A DNA stretch of 64,000 nt, from contig OY760498.1 of the NCBI GenBank assembly GCA_963663675.1, forward strand, positions 1,674,001-1,738,000, given 5' to 3'. A model generated the notes under the pieces. That model was given only the letters and a program-made list of their open reading frames with translations, made no database searches and was not told the DNA's origin. Made by a program: the position numbers and the translations under genes. Positions within the stretch are counted from its first letter, which is position 1; each line of letters starts with the position of its first letter. Below are positions 18,033 through 26,785 of this stretch, one piece after another. This stretch comes from CAINVV01 sp963663675 (GTDB taxonomy: Bacteria; Bacteroidota; Bacteroidia; Bacteroidales; Prolixibacteraceae).

Positions 18033-19372
18033 GTATGGAAGTAATATTTGAGAAACTGATAATTTATGTAGCCATTACAATTTTCATAGTTGTAATTATA
18101 TTGATATACATTTTAAAGCAAAAGAGGGATTCCAGCATAGTTGAGGCTAAAATTGCCCTGGCAAAGGAAGAAGGAATGCATGAACCGGTGACGTTGCATC
18201 CTGTGATTGATGTAAATAGTTGTATCGGAAGCGGGGCTTGCGTCAAGGCCTGTCCTGAAAAGGACATCATCGGGATAAAGGACGGGAAAGCTACTATCAT
18301 CAACGCTTCACGGTGTGTGGGACATGGTGCCTGCTTTCATGCTTGTCCGGTACAGGCTATCACTCTCTGTATTGGCACTGAAAAAAGAGGAGTTGACCTG
18401 CCTCATGTTGATCAAACATTTGAATCAAATATTCCGGGCATTTATATTGCCGGTGAAATGGGAGGCATGGGTCTGATCAGAAACTCGGTTGAACAGGGAA
18501 AGCAGGCAGTTGAAAACCTTTCAAGGAAAATTGACAAGAATGTAGTGTCTCAATATGACCTTATAATTGTAGGGGCTGGGCCTGCCGGCATATCAGCATC
18601 CCTGACAGCCAAAAAGAACAACCTGAGTTCAGTTACATTTGAGCAGGACAGCCTGGGAGGAACTGTATTTACCTTTCCCCGCTCAAAGATTGTTATGACC
18701 TCCGCTATGGATTTACCCCTTCACGGCAAGGTTAAATTTAATGAAACCAGCAAAACAGAACTTTTAAATCTTTGGAATGAAGTGATCGAAAAGAATCATA
18801 TCGATATAAGAGAGAACTCCAAAGTTGAGTCCATTACCCCACACGATAAATTTTTTGTTGTCAGGACGTTAAACGGGGAAGAATTTACCTCAAGGAAGGT
18901 CTTGCTGGCTATTGGAAGGAGAGGATCTCCCCGTAAGCTGAATATCCCCGGGGAAGATAGTTTAAAGGTCGCTTACAGACTGCTTGAATCTGAGTTGATC
19001 AGCGGCCTGAATATCGTTGTTGCGGGAGGGGGTGATTCAGCCATTGAGTCAGCACTACTTCTGGCAGACAACAACCATGTCACCATATCCTATCGAGGCG
19101 AAGTATTTAGCAGGTTAAGACAAAAGAACAATGAGAAAATAAAGGTTGCAATTTCTGAAAATAAGGTCAATGTGCTGTTTAATTCTAACTTAGTCACCAT
19201 TGAGGATAAACAAGTGAGAATAATTAATAATGATACAGGGGAAGAAATTGTTTTGAATAATGACCTTGTATACATTTTTGCTGGTGGAGAGTTGCCAACC
19301 CGGTTTCTCGAAAAGATTGGAATTCACATTACCCAAAAGTTTGGGGAAGCGATACTTAAACATGAGAAATAG
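18020..19372 (+). CDS. Membrane-anchored ferredoxin/flavin oxidoreductase
   Basis: A 450-residue protein with one N-terminal helix (about 10-32). A double ferredoxin segment follows, with C68-x5-C74-x3-C78-P and C99-x5-C105-x3-C109-P. The usual second Cys of each motif is replaced by S71 and H102. A thioredoxin-reductase-like flavoprotein comes next: the FAD motif GAGPAG at 185-190 and an NAD(P)-type GGGDSAIES near 335. The NIPGIYIAGE segment (about 137-146), normally at the C-terminal end of such enzymes, lies before the FAD motif, so the fold appears circularly permuted. It probably passes electrons between NAD(P)H or a thiol and the adjacent cytochrome b. The start overlaps the upstream gene; an alternative ATG is at 18035. 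Confidence 0.85.
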   Translation: MDLLGMEVIFEKLIIYVAITIFIVVIILIYILKQKRDSSIVEAKIALAKEEGMHEPVTLHPVIDVNSCIGSGACVKACPEKDIIGIKDGKATIINASRCVGHGACFHACPVQAITLCIGTEKRGVDLPHVDQTFESNIPGIYIAGEMGGMGLIRNSVEQGKQAVENLSRKIDKNVVSQYDLIIVGAGPAGISASLTAKKNNLSSVTFEQDSLGGTVFTFPRSKIVMTSAMDLPLHGKVKFNETSKTELLNLWNEVIEKNHIDIRENSKVESITPHDKFFVVRTLNGEEFTSRKVLLAIGRRGSPRKLNIPGEDSLKVAYRLLESELISGLNIVVAGGGDSAIESALLLADNNHVTISYRGEVFSRLRQKNNEKIKVAISENKVNVLFNSNLVTIEDKQVRIINNDTGEEIVLNNDLVYIFAGGELPTRFLEKIGIHITQKFGEAILKHEK

Positions 19373-20999
19373 TTTCAACATGAAATCGCGTACTAAAATG
19401 CGAATGATTCTTAAATATAAAATTGGAATAGTCTTTTATTTGCTTGTGTTTTCGCTGAATGGGATTGCCCAAATCTCACCGGGCGAACTTGCAGAGGTAC
19501 ATGCTCCTCTGGAAGGGATGGCAAATTGTACACAGTGCCATACGTTGGGTGCCAAAGTTTCCAACGAAAAGTGTCTGGATTGTCACAAAGAGATCAATGC
19601 ACGTTTGTCAGAAGCCAAAGGGTTTCATGCTTCATCTAAAGTAAAAGGTAAGGAATGTACTATTTGTCACGGTGATCACTATGGCAGGAATTATGACATT
19701 GTTCATCTGGTGAAAGAAAAATTTGATCACAATGATACAGGCTATAAACTCGAAGGTAAACATGCAAAAAAGGATTGCAATGATTGCCATAAGAAAGATA
19801 ATATTGCGGATCCACATTTGAAGAGTAAACGAATGACATATCTGGGACTGAATGATTTATGTCTGACATGTCATGAGGATAATCATCAGAAGACGCTTTC
19901 GTCAAGTTGCAGGAACTGTCATAACGCTGATTCATTTAAACCTGCGTCTGGTTTCAATCACACTAAGGCAAAATTTCAACTTAAGGCGAAACATGTTGAT
20001 GTGGCTTGTGAAAAATGCCATGCGATAAGTGTCAGAAACGGGAAAAAGTTCCAGCAATTTACGGGTTTGCAGTTTAAGGAATGTAACAGCTGTCACAAGG
20101 ATCCCCATGAAAATAAATTCGGCCAGAATTGTTCACAATGTCATGTGGAAGAGTCATTCAAAACGGTTAAATCAAATGGACAGTTTGATCATTCCAAAAC
20201 CGGATTTCTGCTTACAGGCAAGCATTCTAAGGTTGCTTGTAAATCGTGTCACAAGAATAGTGTCTCTGCTCCGTTAAAACATGATAAATGTTTGGATTGT
20301 CATAAAGATTATCATAATAATCAATTCAAAAAAAGTGGTATTTCACCAGATTGTTCTGAATGTCATGATGTTGCTGGTTTCTCACAATCCAATTTTACCC
20401 TTGAACGTCATAACATGTCAAAATTCAGGATTGAAGGAGCACATTTGGCAACCCCATGTTTTGAATGTCACAAAAAAGGGAAGGATTGGAGTTTCAGAGG
20501 AATTGGCGAAAAATGCGTGGACTGTCACAAGGACATTCATAAGGATCAAATTGATCAAAAATATTATCCCGGAGCAACATGTGAAAATTGTCACAAGGTA
20601 GCTGCATGGAGTGAAATTAAATTTGATCATCAACTGACCTCCTTCTCGTTGGAAGGGAAACATGCAGCGACACCATGCAGAAAATGTCATTTTGAATCAG
20701 TAAATGAAGGATCAGTAAGTCAAAAATTTAATAAAGCCAGGAGGGACTGTGAAACCTGCCACCCGGATATCCATTTCTCCCAGTTTCAGGATGAAAAGGC
20801 GCTTTCATGTTTGAGATGTCATGGGTTTGAAACCTGGAAACCTGAAAAGTTTAACCATAACAATACAAGGTTTAAATTAGATGGCGGTCACAAGGATGTT
20901 GCATGCAATAAATGCCACAAAAGCGTGACCGTAGGGAGCAATAAATTCATCAATTACAAATTTAAAGAGATACTATGCGTTACCTGTCACTTACAATAA
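19362..20999 (+). CDS. Periplasmic 20-heme c-type cytochrome
   Basis: A secreted multiheme cytochrome with 20 CxxCH heme-attachment motifs in about 500 mature residues. The signal peptide ends in GIAQ. At least six modules share the pattern F(N/D)H-x5-F-x-L-x-G-x-H-x4-C-x2-C-H. The extra His residues in FDH and GKH are good candidates for the second axial ligand of neighbouring hemes. No lipobox, membrane helix after the signal, or C-terminal sorting domain is seen, so it is probably soluble in the periplasm. I chose ATG 19362, which has GGGGAAG upstream and overlaps the previous gene by 11 bp. ATG 19380 is also possible. Confidence 0.9.
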   Translation: MRNSFNMKSRTKMRMILKYKIGIVFYLLVFSLNGIAQISPGELAEVHAPLEGMANCTQCHTLGAKVSNEKCLDCHKEINARLSEAKGFHASSKVKGKECTICHGDHYGRNYDIVHLVKEKFDHNDTGYKLEGKHAKKDCNDCHKKDNIADPHLKSKRMTYLGLNDLCLTCHEDNHQKTLSSSCRNCHNADSFKPASGFNHTKAKFQLKAKHVDVACEKCHAISVRNGKKFQQFTGLQFKECNSCHKDPHENKFGQNCSQCHVEESFKTVKSNGQFDHSKTGFLLTGKHSKVACKSCHKNSVSAPLKHDKCLDCHKDYHNNQFKKSGISPDCSECHDVAGFSQSNFTLERHNMSKFRIEGAHLATPCFECHKKGKDWSFRGIGEKCVDCHKDIHKDQIDQKYYPGATCENCHKVAAWSEIKFDHQLTSFSLEGKHAATPCRKCHFESVNEGSVSQKFNKARRDCETCHPDIHFSQFQDEKALSCLRCHGFETWKPEKFNHNNTRFKLDGGHKDVACNKCHKSVTVGSNKFINYKFKEILCVTCHLQ

Positions 21000-23275
21000 T
21001 CATCCTTTTGATTACATTTTATGTAAAAGGACAAACATCGCCCCATGGAAAAGAATTCCATGTTGACTGTTCTCAATGTCATACTTCAGAAAACTGGAAA
21101 GTGAAGCCGGCTGCGATTCTGTTTAATCATGATAATACCAATTTTAAACTGGTAGGACAACATTCATTCGTTAACTGCAAGGACTGTCATAAATCACTTA
21201 ATTTCAAGGATGAAAGGAGAAATTGTCAGGATTGTCACACCGATGTTCACAGCGAATCGCTTGGAAAAAATTGTGAAAGATGCCATACACCAAAGACGTG
21301 GATTATCAGTGAAGTGACGGCAATGCATCAGTTGACCCGTTTCCCCTTGTTGGGGGCACACCGTACGGTTAATTGCCGTGATTGTCACACATCTGCCTCC
21401 GTTTATCAGTTTCAGACCCTGGGTGTTGAGTGTGTCAGTTGTCACCGGAAGGATTACATGAATGCAATAGAACCAAACCATGTAACAGGCAACTTCTCTA
21501 CTAATTGTCTTGAGTGTCACAGCGAAAATACCATCAGCTGGAAGGCCGGGTTGATCAATCATGATTTTTTTGCGCTAACCGGAGGACACAATATCAGTTG
21601 TGGATTGTGTCATACTACTCAACCTTATGGCAAAATATCAGCAGAGTGCAATACCTGTCACAACAAGCAATTTGTAACAACCCAATTACCGAAACATGTT
21701 GAGGCCGGCTTACCTGTCAAATGTGAGAATTGCCATAATATCAATGGCTGGAATCCCTCTTCCTTCAATCACTTGTCAACTGGATATGAATTACAGGGTG
21801 CGCATAAATTAATTGTTCAATGCTCACAATGTCACACAGGTAATGTTACCACAGCCCCTCAGACGTGTGTTGGATGTCATCAGGCACAATACAACACTGC
21901 ACCTGGTCACACACTGAACAATTATCCCACACTTTGTACGAATTGCCATTCCCAGTCAAATTGGCTGGCCTCAAGTTTTGATCATTCTACTACGTCATTC
22001 CCGCTTACCGGCGCACATACGAATGCGGTCTGTACTGCCTGCCATGTAAATGGATATGTTGGCACCTCAACAGTTTGCAGCAGTTGCCATTTGCCGGCCT
22101 ATAACAGTTCGCAGTTACCAGGTCACGTTGCGGCTGGTATACCGAAAGAGTGCGCAACCTGTCATACATCTGCATCATGGAAGCCCTCTTCCTTCAATCA
22201 CTTGTCAACTGGATATGAATTACAGGGTGCGCATAAATTAATTGTTCAATGCTCTCAGTGTCACACAGGTAACGTTACCACAGCCCCTCAGACGTGTGTT
22301 GGATGTCATCAGGCACAATACAACACTGCACCTGGTCACATACAGAACAATTATCCCACACTTTGTACGAATTGCCATTCCCAGTCAAATTGGCTGGCCT
22401 CAAGTTTTGATCATTCTACTACGTCATTCCCGCTTACCGGCGCACATACGAATGTGGTCTGTACTGCCTGCCATGTAAATGGATATGTTGGCACCTCAAC
22501 AGTCTGCAGCAGTTGCCATTTGCCGGCCTATAACAGTTCGCAGTTACCAGGGCACGTTGCGGCTGGTATACCGAAAGAGTGCGCAACCTGTCATACATCT
22601 GCATCATGGAAACCTTCGACATTCAACCATACAACAACCGGTTACGAATTAAAAGGGGCGCACATAAGTGTTGCGCAATGCTCTGATTGTCATAAGGGAA
22701 GTGTTACGGTAGCACCGCAGACCTGCATAGGCTGCCATCAACCACAGTTCGACATTGCGCTGAATCATAAGGTCCAGAGTTATCCGGCAGACTGCACACT
22801 TTGCCATACTCAAAATAACTGGATTGAAAATATTTTTAATCATGCTTCAACCAGTTTTCCGCTTACAGGGGCACATTCTGCTGTGCTTTGTGCAAAGTGC
22901 CATACGACATCTCTTCAAGGTACTTCAAATTTGTGTTACAGTTGTCATACAGCCAAATACAATGCAACTGTAAATCCCAACCACCTTGCAGCAAAATTTC
23001 CTACCAATTGCGAGATATGTCATTCCACGACTGCATGGACCCCTGCTACTTATGATCATGATGCTCAATTTTTCCCGATTTACAGTGGAAAACATCAGGG
23101 GAAATGGACTCTCTGTTCAGAATGTCACAATATTTCTACCAATTATGCAGCTTTCACGTGTATTTTGTGTCATGAACACAGTTCAAAAACCTCGGTGGAC
23201 CAAGATCACAGTGGTGTGAAAAATTATTCTTATGCAAGTTCAGCTTGTTACAGTTGTCATCCCCGTGGCAGATAA
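20975..23275 (+). CDS. Periplasmic 31-heme c-type cytochrome with tandem 6-heme repeats
   Basis: A 766-residue secreted protein with 31 CxxCH motifs, one of the densest heme loads expected for a bacterial protein. The signal peptide is about 19 residues (ending KGQ). About ten F(N/D)H...GAH...CxxCH modules occur. Residues 261-403 and 404-546 are near-identical 143-residue repeats with six hemes each, and a diverged third copy covers about 547-690. The protein ends a few residues after the last heme motif, so there is no C-terminal secretion tag. It overlaps the 20-heme gene by 25 bp. Its role is presumably long-range electron transfer across the periplasm. Partner and redox range are unknown. 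Confidence 0.9.
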   Translation: MRYLSLTIIILLITFYVKGQTSPHGKEFHVDCSQCHTSENWKVKPAAILFNHDNTNFKLVGQHSFVNCKDCHKSLNFKDERRNCQDCHTDVHSESLGKNCERCHTPKTWIISEVTAMHQLTRFPLLGAHRTVNCRDCHTSASVYQFQTLGVECVSCHRKDYMNAIEPNHVTGNFSTNCLECHSENTISWKAGLINHDFFALTGGHNISCGLCHTTQPYGKISAECNTCHNKQFVTTQLPKHVEAGLPVKCENCHNINGWNPSSFNHLSTGYELQGAHKLIVQCSQCHTGNVTTAPQTCVGCHQAQYNTAPGHTLNNYPTLCTNCHSQSNWLASSFDHSTTSFPLTGAHTNAVCTACHVNGYVGTSTVCSSCHLPAYNSSQLPGHVAAGIPKECATCHTSASWKPSSFNHLSTGYELQGAHKLIVQCSQCHTGNVTTAPQTCVGCHQAQYNTAPGHIQNNYPTLCTNCHSQSNWLASSFDHSTTSFPLTGAHTNVVCTACHVNGYVGTSTVCSSCHLPAYNSSQLPGHVAAGIPKECATCHTSASWKPSTFNHTTTGYELKGAHISVAQCSDCHKGSVTVAPQTCIGCHQPQFDIALNHKVQSYPADCTLCHTQNNWIENIFNHASTSFPLTGAHSAVLCAKCHTTSLQGTSNLCYSCHTAKYNATVNPNHLAAKFPTNCEICHSTTAWTPATYDHDAQFFPIYSGKHQGKWTLCSECHNISTNYAAFTCILCHEHSSKTSVDQDHSGVKNYSYASSACYSCHPRGR
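21755..22612 (+). repeat. In-gene tandem duplication, 429-bp unit, two copies
   Basis: Bases 21755-22183 and 22184-22612 align without gaps and differ at about eight positions by my count, roughly 98% identity. The period is 143 codons and carries six CxxCH motifs, so the duplication keeps the frame and adds hemes. The low divergence points to a recent event or to gene conversion. Confidence 0.9.
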
Positions 23276-23361
23276 AGATTTTTTTGCCGGAAGTATAGCT
23301 TTCATTCTGTCAAAGCCAGTGGGAAATTAAAAGATTCATGTTGTTAGAAACCAATTAATTG

Positions 23362-24969
23362 ATGAGACTATTTTCGATATTTTTTTTGATGCTATTATTT
23401 TGCCAGACAATCTCTGCCCAGGAAAATAGAAGTGAAATAGATGGCGTGGTTTCCTTCCAAACTGCCCAAAATATCTACCTGAAATTTATTTCTGCTAAAG
23501 GAATAAAACCAGGTGATAAGATCTTCATCAGGCAAAATAATTCTCTTGTTCCTGTGATGCTGGTTGAAAATGTCTCCTCCGTTTCCTGTGTTGGTAAATT
23601 AATAGGGGATCAAAAATTAATAACCGGTGATAAAGTTATTGCTTTGGTTTCCAGGGCAGATGCTGTGGAAGAACGTGTAATTCTAGAAGAACAAAAGATT
23701 CAGGTAGTAGGTGATAGTTCCGGTATAACTGAAAATAAGCTGAAACAAACTGTTCCGTCCCGTAAAGAAAGGATTGATGGACGAATTCAGATTTCATCCT
23801 ATACTAATTTTTCAAGTCTGCCATCTGGTAATAACACCCGGTTGAGGTATATCTATTCAATGAATGCCTCTAATATTTCCAATTCACGCGTATCGCTGGA
23901 TTCCTATATCTCTTTTTCACATAAGCTGGATGACTGGGCACCAATACGGGAAAATATCTACAATGGTCTGAAAATATACGATATGAACCTGAAGTATGAA
24001 GCAGGGGAGAATTCAACATTGTGGTTGGGGAGGAAAATCAATCCAAAAATTTCAAGTCTTGGTGCCATTGACGGACTTCAGTTTGAAATTGACATGAAGC
24101 ACTTTTACTGGGGGGCAGTTGCCGGTTTTCGTCCTGACTATAACGATTATAGTTTTAATAAAAATCTGTTGGAATATGGTGCATTTATTGGTCATGTTTT
24201 GAAAAATAAATACGGAGTGATGCAGACTTCACTCGCAGGATTTAATCAGACCAATGCAGGAAATACTGACCGAAGGTTCATTTATTTACAACACGATAAT
24301 TCCATTTTGAAGAATTTGAACCTGTTTCTCTCATCGGAAATTGATCTTTATAAATTGGTCGGGGGTAAACCTGTCAATGATCCTTCTTTGACTAGTTTGT
24401 ACATGTTGTTAAACTATCGCATTTCCAGAAAATTGTCCATTTCAAGTTCGTATGACAATCGCAGGAACATTATTTATTACGAAACCTTCAAGAACTACAT
24501 TGATGTGATGCTTGCTGATGCAACAAGACAAGGGGTAATGCTTAGAATTAATTACAGGCCCTTTAATTTCATTAGCACAGGAGTTTCCTCGAGTTACTGG
24601 GACCGTCAGGGAGATAGCAAACCCACAACAAATATTAATGGCTATCTTACCTGTACACAATTGCCATTGCTTGAAGCATCGGGCACCTTGACTGTTAATG
24701 CCCTGCAAACCAGTTATGTGGCTGGGCAAATCTACGGTATAAGGTTTGATAAGGGATTTTTAAATGGCAAATTGAACTGGAGCCTAAGTTACAGGTTCGT
24801 GGATTATACCTACTTAACTTCAAAGGTTAAACTCCTTGAACACATTGCAGGAACCGATCTTTCGATGCAACTCACACGTAAATTATCATTTTCTGTCAGC
24901 TATGAAGGTACTTTTGAGAAAGAGAACCAATATCACCAGATTTATTGCAGTATTATCCAAAGGTTTTAA
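23362..24969 (+). CDS. Outer-membrane beta-barrel, candidate cytochrome-conduit porin
   Basis: A secreted protein of about 535 residues. The signal peptide ends in ISAQ. A small beta domain (about 25-100) resembles an SH3-like fold, with a PGDKIFI turn. After a charged linker (about 100-140), some 390 residues alternate polar and hydrophobic residues in strands with many Tyr, Phe and Asn. The last residues are Gln-Arg-Phe, the aromatic end expected for barrel insertion. The family is not recognised. It lies 86 bp after the 31-heme gene, where a porin-cytochrome system would encode its barrel. I start at ATG 23362; the frame also has a TTG at 23359. Confidence 0.8.
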   Translation: MRLFSIFFLMLLFCQTISAQENRSEIDGVVSFQTAQNIYLKFISAKGIKPGDKIFIRQNNSLVPVMLVENVSSVSCVGKLIGDQKLITGDKVIALVSRADAVEERVILEEQKIQVVGDSSGITENKLKQTVPSRKERIDGRIQISSYTNFSSLPSGNNTRLRYIYSMNASNISNSRVSLDSYISFSHKLDDWAPIRENIYNGLKIYDMNLKYEAGENSTLWLGRKINPKISSLGAIDGLQFEIDMKHFYWGAVAGFRPDYNDYSFNKNLLEYGAFIGHVLKNKYGVMQTSLAGFNQTNAGNTDRRFIYLQHDNSILKNLNLFLSSEIDLYKLVGGKPVNDPSLTSLYMLLNYRISRKLSISSSYDNRRNIIYYETFKNYIDVMLADATRQGVMLRINYRPFNFISTGVSSSYWDRQGDSKPTTNINGYLTCTQLPLLEASGTLTVNALQTSYVAGQIYGIRFDKGFLNGKLNWSLSYRFVDYTYLTSKVKLLEHIAGTDLSMQLTRKLSFSVSYEGTFEKENQYHQIYCSIIQRF

Positions 24970-25347
24970 TCGGTAGATATCGCAAGCCGTGTTTTTGAAA
25001 TTGTAATTTTAACCACGCTGGTAAATTGTCATTCTTCCTTGCTGAATTTTCAAAAAAAACGTATATTTATTATCGTTTTTAAAGCTAACCCTCCCAGAAT
25101 ATAGTTTGTACTTCTTTTAAGCTTTTCTGATATCCCTCCCCCGGATTTGGTCTGAAAGGATAGTACCCTAAGAGCCGGACCAACAAAAAAAGTAAAAGGC
25201 CCTTTTTTATGTGATATTATGTTCTTATAGTATATTGTATTTCAGTTATTTAGCTTGTCTTAGGTCATTGTTGTTCAGGATTTCATTGAAGGCCTGCGGG
25301 ATGAGATTATTTAAATTGACATTGTATGAACCTAAATATTAAATGTT
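24970..25347. other. Non-coding gap after the cytochrome cluster
   Basis: 378 bp without a convincing gene. A weak AAAAACG / CGTTTTT hairpin (25055-25080) might end the cytochrome transcript. An AAAAGGCCCTTTTT run near 25194 is too compact to fold. No RNA gene or repeat copy was seen. Confidence 0.4.
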
Positions 25348-26634
25348 ATGAAAAAGCTGTCGCTATTATTTCTATTTGCTTTTTATTTTTCGGTTATTGG
25401 GTTGAATGCGCAGACCAAAGTTGAGAAAAGAGTTGAACAGGATGCCACGAGGCATGTCAACAATGATATTGACAAATCTGTTGACAAAGGCCTTAACAAG
25501 GTTGAAGATGGTGTGAAAAATCTCTTTAAGAAGAAAAAAGCTGCTCCTGATCAACCTGTTGTTAAGCCAGCCCAGGAGACTACCGTACCACAGTCGCCTG
25601 TCACACAAGCTTCCGCATCTGATTCAAAGCAGTCATTGCAAGCTTTTTCTAATTATGATTTTGTTCCTGGTGATAAAGTGATTCTGTTCGAAGATTTCAG
25701 CCAGGATGCTGTTGGAGATTTCCCTGCTCTCTGGACAACTGATGTGGCCGGTGAAATAAATACCTTGAATGTTGCACCGGGTAACTGGTTGAATCTGAAT
25801 AGTACGGAGGGAACTTACTGGTTTATGAAGGACATTGATTTCCCTAAGAATTTTATACTCGAAATGGATATTGTTCCTAAACCGGCCACCCCGCGTTTTG
25901 CTGCCGATGTGGTCATTTTCGGTGAAGACAGTCACAGTGAAATGGACAAAAATGGCGATCCGGGAAGTTGCGGCTTGCATGTATCTATTGAAAAGAATAT
26001 ATGGGAAACCAAAGGATATAAGAAAGGTGCACAGGAGAAACTGACTGCTTCCTCGACAAATAATCTTGTTGTGCCGGGAAAGGTGAACCATGTTATAATT
26101 TGGGTTCAGAACCGTCATGTCCGAATCTATCACGCTGGCGGAAAAGTTCTGGATGTGCCTACAAATATCTACGATGGAAGTAAATTCACGCGGCTGTGTT
26201 TCAAATTATACAGGGGTGCATCTTCTGGATCTTACATTTCGAATATTAAGATTACCACAGCTGCTCCTGACACAAGGAATAAGCTGCTTACCGAAGGGAA
26301 ACTGGTAACCTATGGAATCTACTTTGATGTCAACAAGGATATTGTAAAACCTGAATCCTACGGTACTTTGAACGACATTGCCAAAATACTGAATGAAGTT
26401 CCTGATGTGAAAGTAAAAATTGTTGGTCATACGGATTCAGACGGACAGGATGCAGCAAACCTTGATCTGTCGCAAAGACGCGCTGCTTCTGTGAAGAATG
26501 AGCTGGCGAAATCTTTTAATGTAAATGCTGATCGTCTGGTTACAGACGGGATGGGGGAAACACAACCGGTGGCACCCAACGATTCGCCTGTAAATAAGGC
26601 ACTTAACAGGAGAGTTGAGTTTATCAAACAGTAA
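25348..26634 (+). CDS. OmpA-domain envelope protein with lectin-like central domain
   Basis: A 428-residue secreted protein. The signal peptide ends in LNAQ. A charged helical segment (about 23-65) ends in KKKK and is followed by a Pro/Thr/Gln linker. A central beta-sandwich-like domain of about 190 residues (about 100-295) starts with ILFEDFSQD and has the alternating pattern of a LamG/concanavalin-type fold. The C-terminus is an OmpA peptidoglycan-binding domain: FDVNKDIVKPES, VGHTDSDG and the final NRRVEF. It may anchor a carbohydrate- or protein-binding module to the cell wall. It opens a run of four secreted-protein genes. Confidence 0.85.
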   Translation: MKKLSLLFLFAFYFSVIGLNAQTKVEKRVEQDATRHVNNDIDKSVDKGLNKVEDGVKNLFKKKKAAPDQPVVKPAQETTVPQSPVTQASASDSKQSLQAFSNYDFVPGDKVILFEDFSQDAVGDFPALWTTDVAGEINTLNVAPGNWLNLNSTEGTYWFMKDIDFPKNFILEMDIVPKPATPRFAADVVIFGEDSHSEMDKNGDPGSCGLHVSIEKNIWETKGYKKGAQEKLTASSTNNLVVPGKVNHVIIWVQNRHVRIYHAGGKVLDVPTNIYDGSKFTRLCFKLYRGASSGSYISNIKITTAAPDTRNKLLTEGKLVTYGIYFDVNKDIVKPESYGTLNDIAKILNEVPDVKVKIVGHTDSDGQDAANLDLSQRRAASVKNELAKSFNVNADRLVTDGMGETQPVAPNDSPVNKALNRRVEFIKQ

Positions 26635-26785
26635 TATTCTAAGATCAGGCAGGCTCGCTACGACAGGCATCTTCCATTTCTTTCCTTGGGATTTATTTCT
26701 CACTAAAATTAAGCAGCACATCAAGGTGTTGACGGATCTTTAACGTATTCAATTTTAGCGATTCAATACAATCAAAAACAAAATT

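Noticed and set aside
19260..19361. N-terminal extension of the 20-heme cytochrome to ATG 19260
   Set aside because: It would overlap the flavoprotein gene by 113 bp and would place about 34 residues with no family support before a normal signal peptide.
21755..22612. Repeat array as a CRISPR
   Set aside because: The two units are 429 bp each, contiguous and coding; there are no short repeats with unique spacers.
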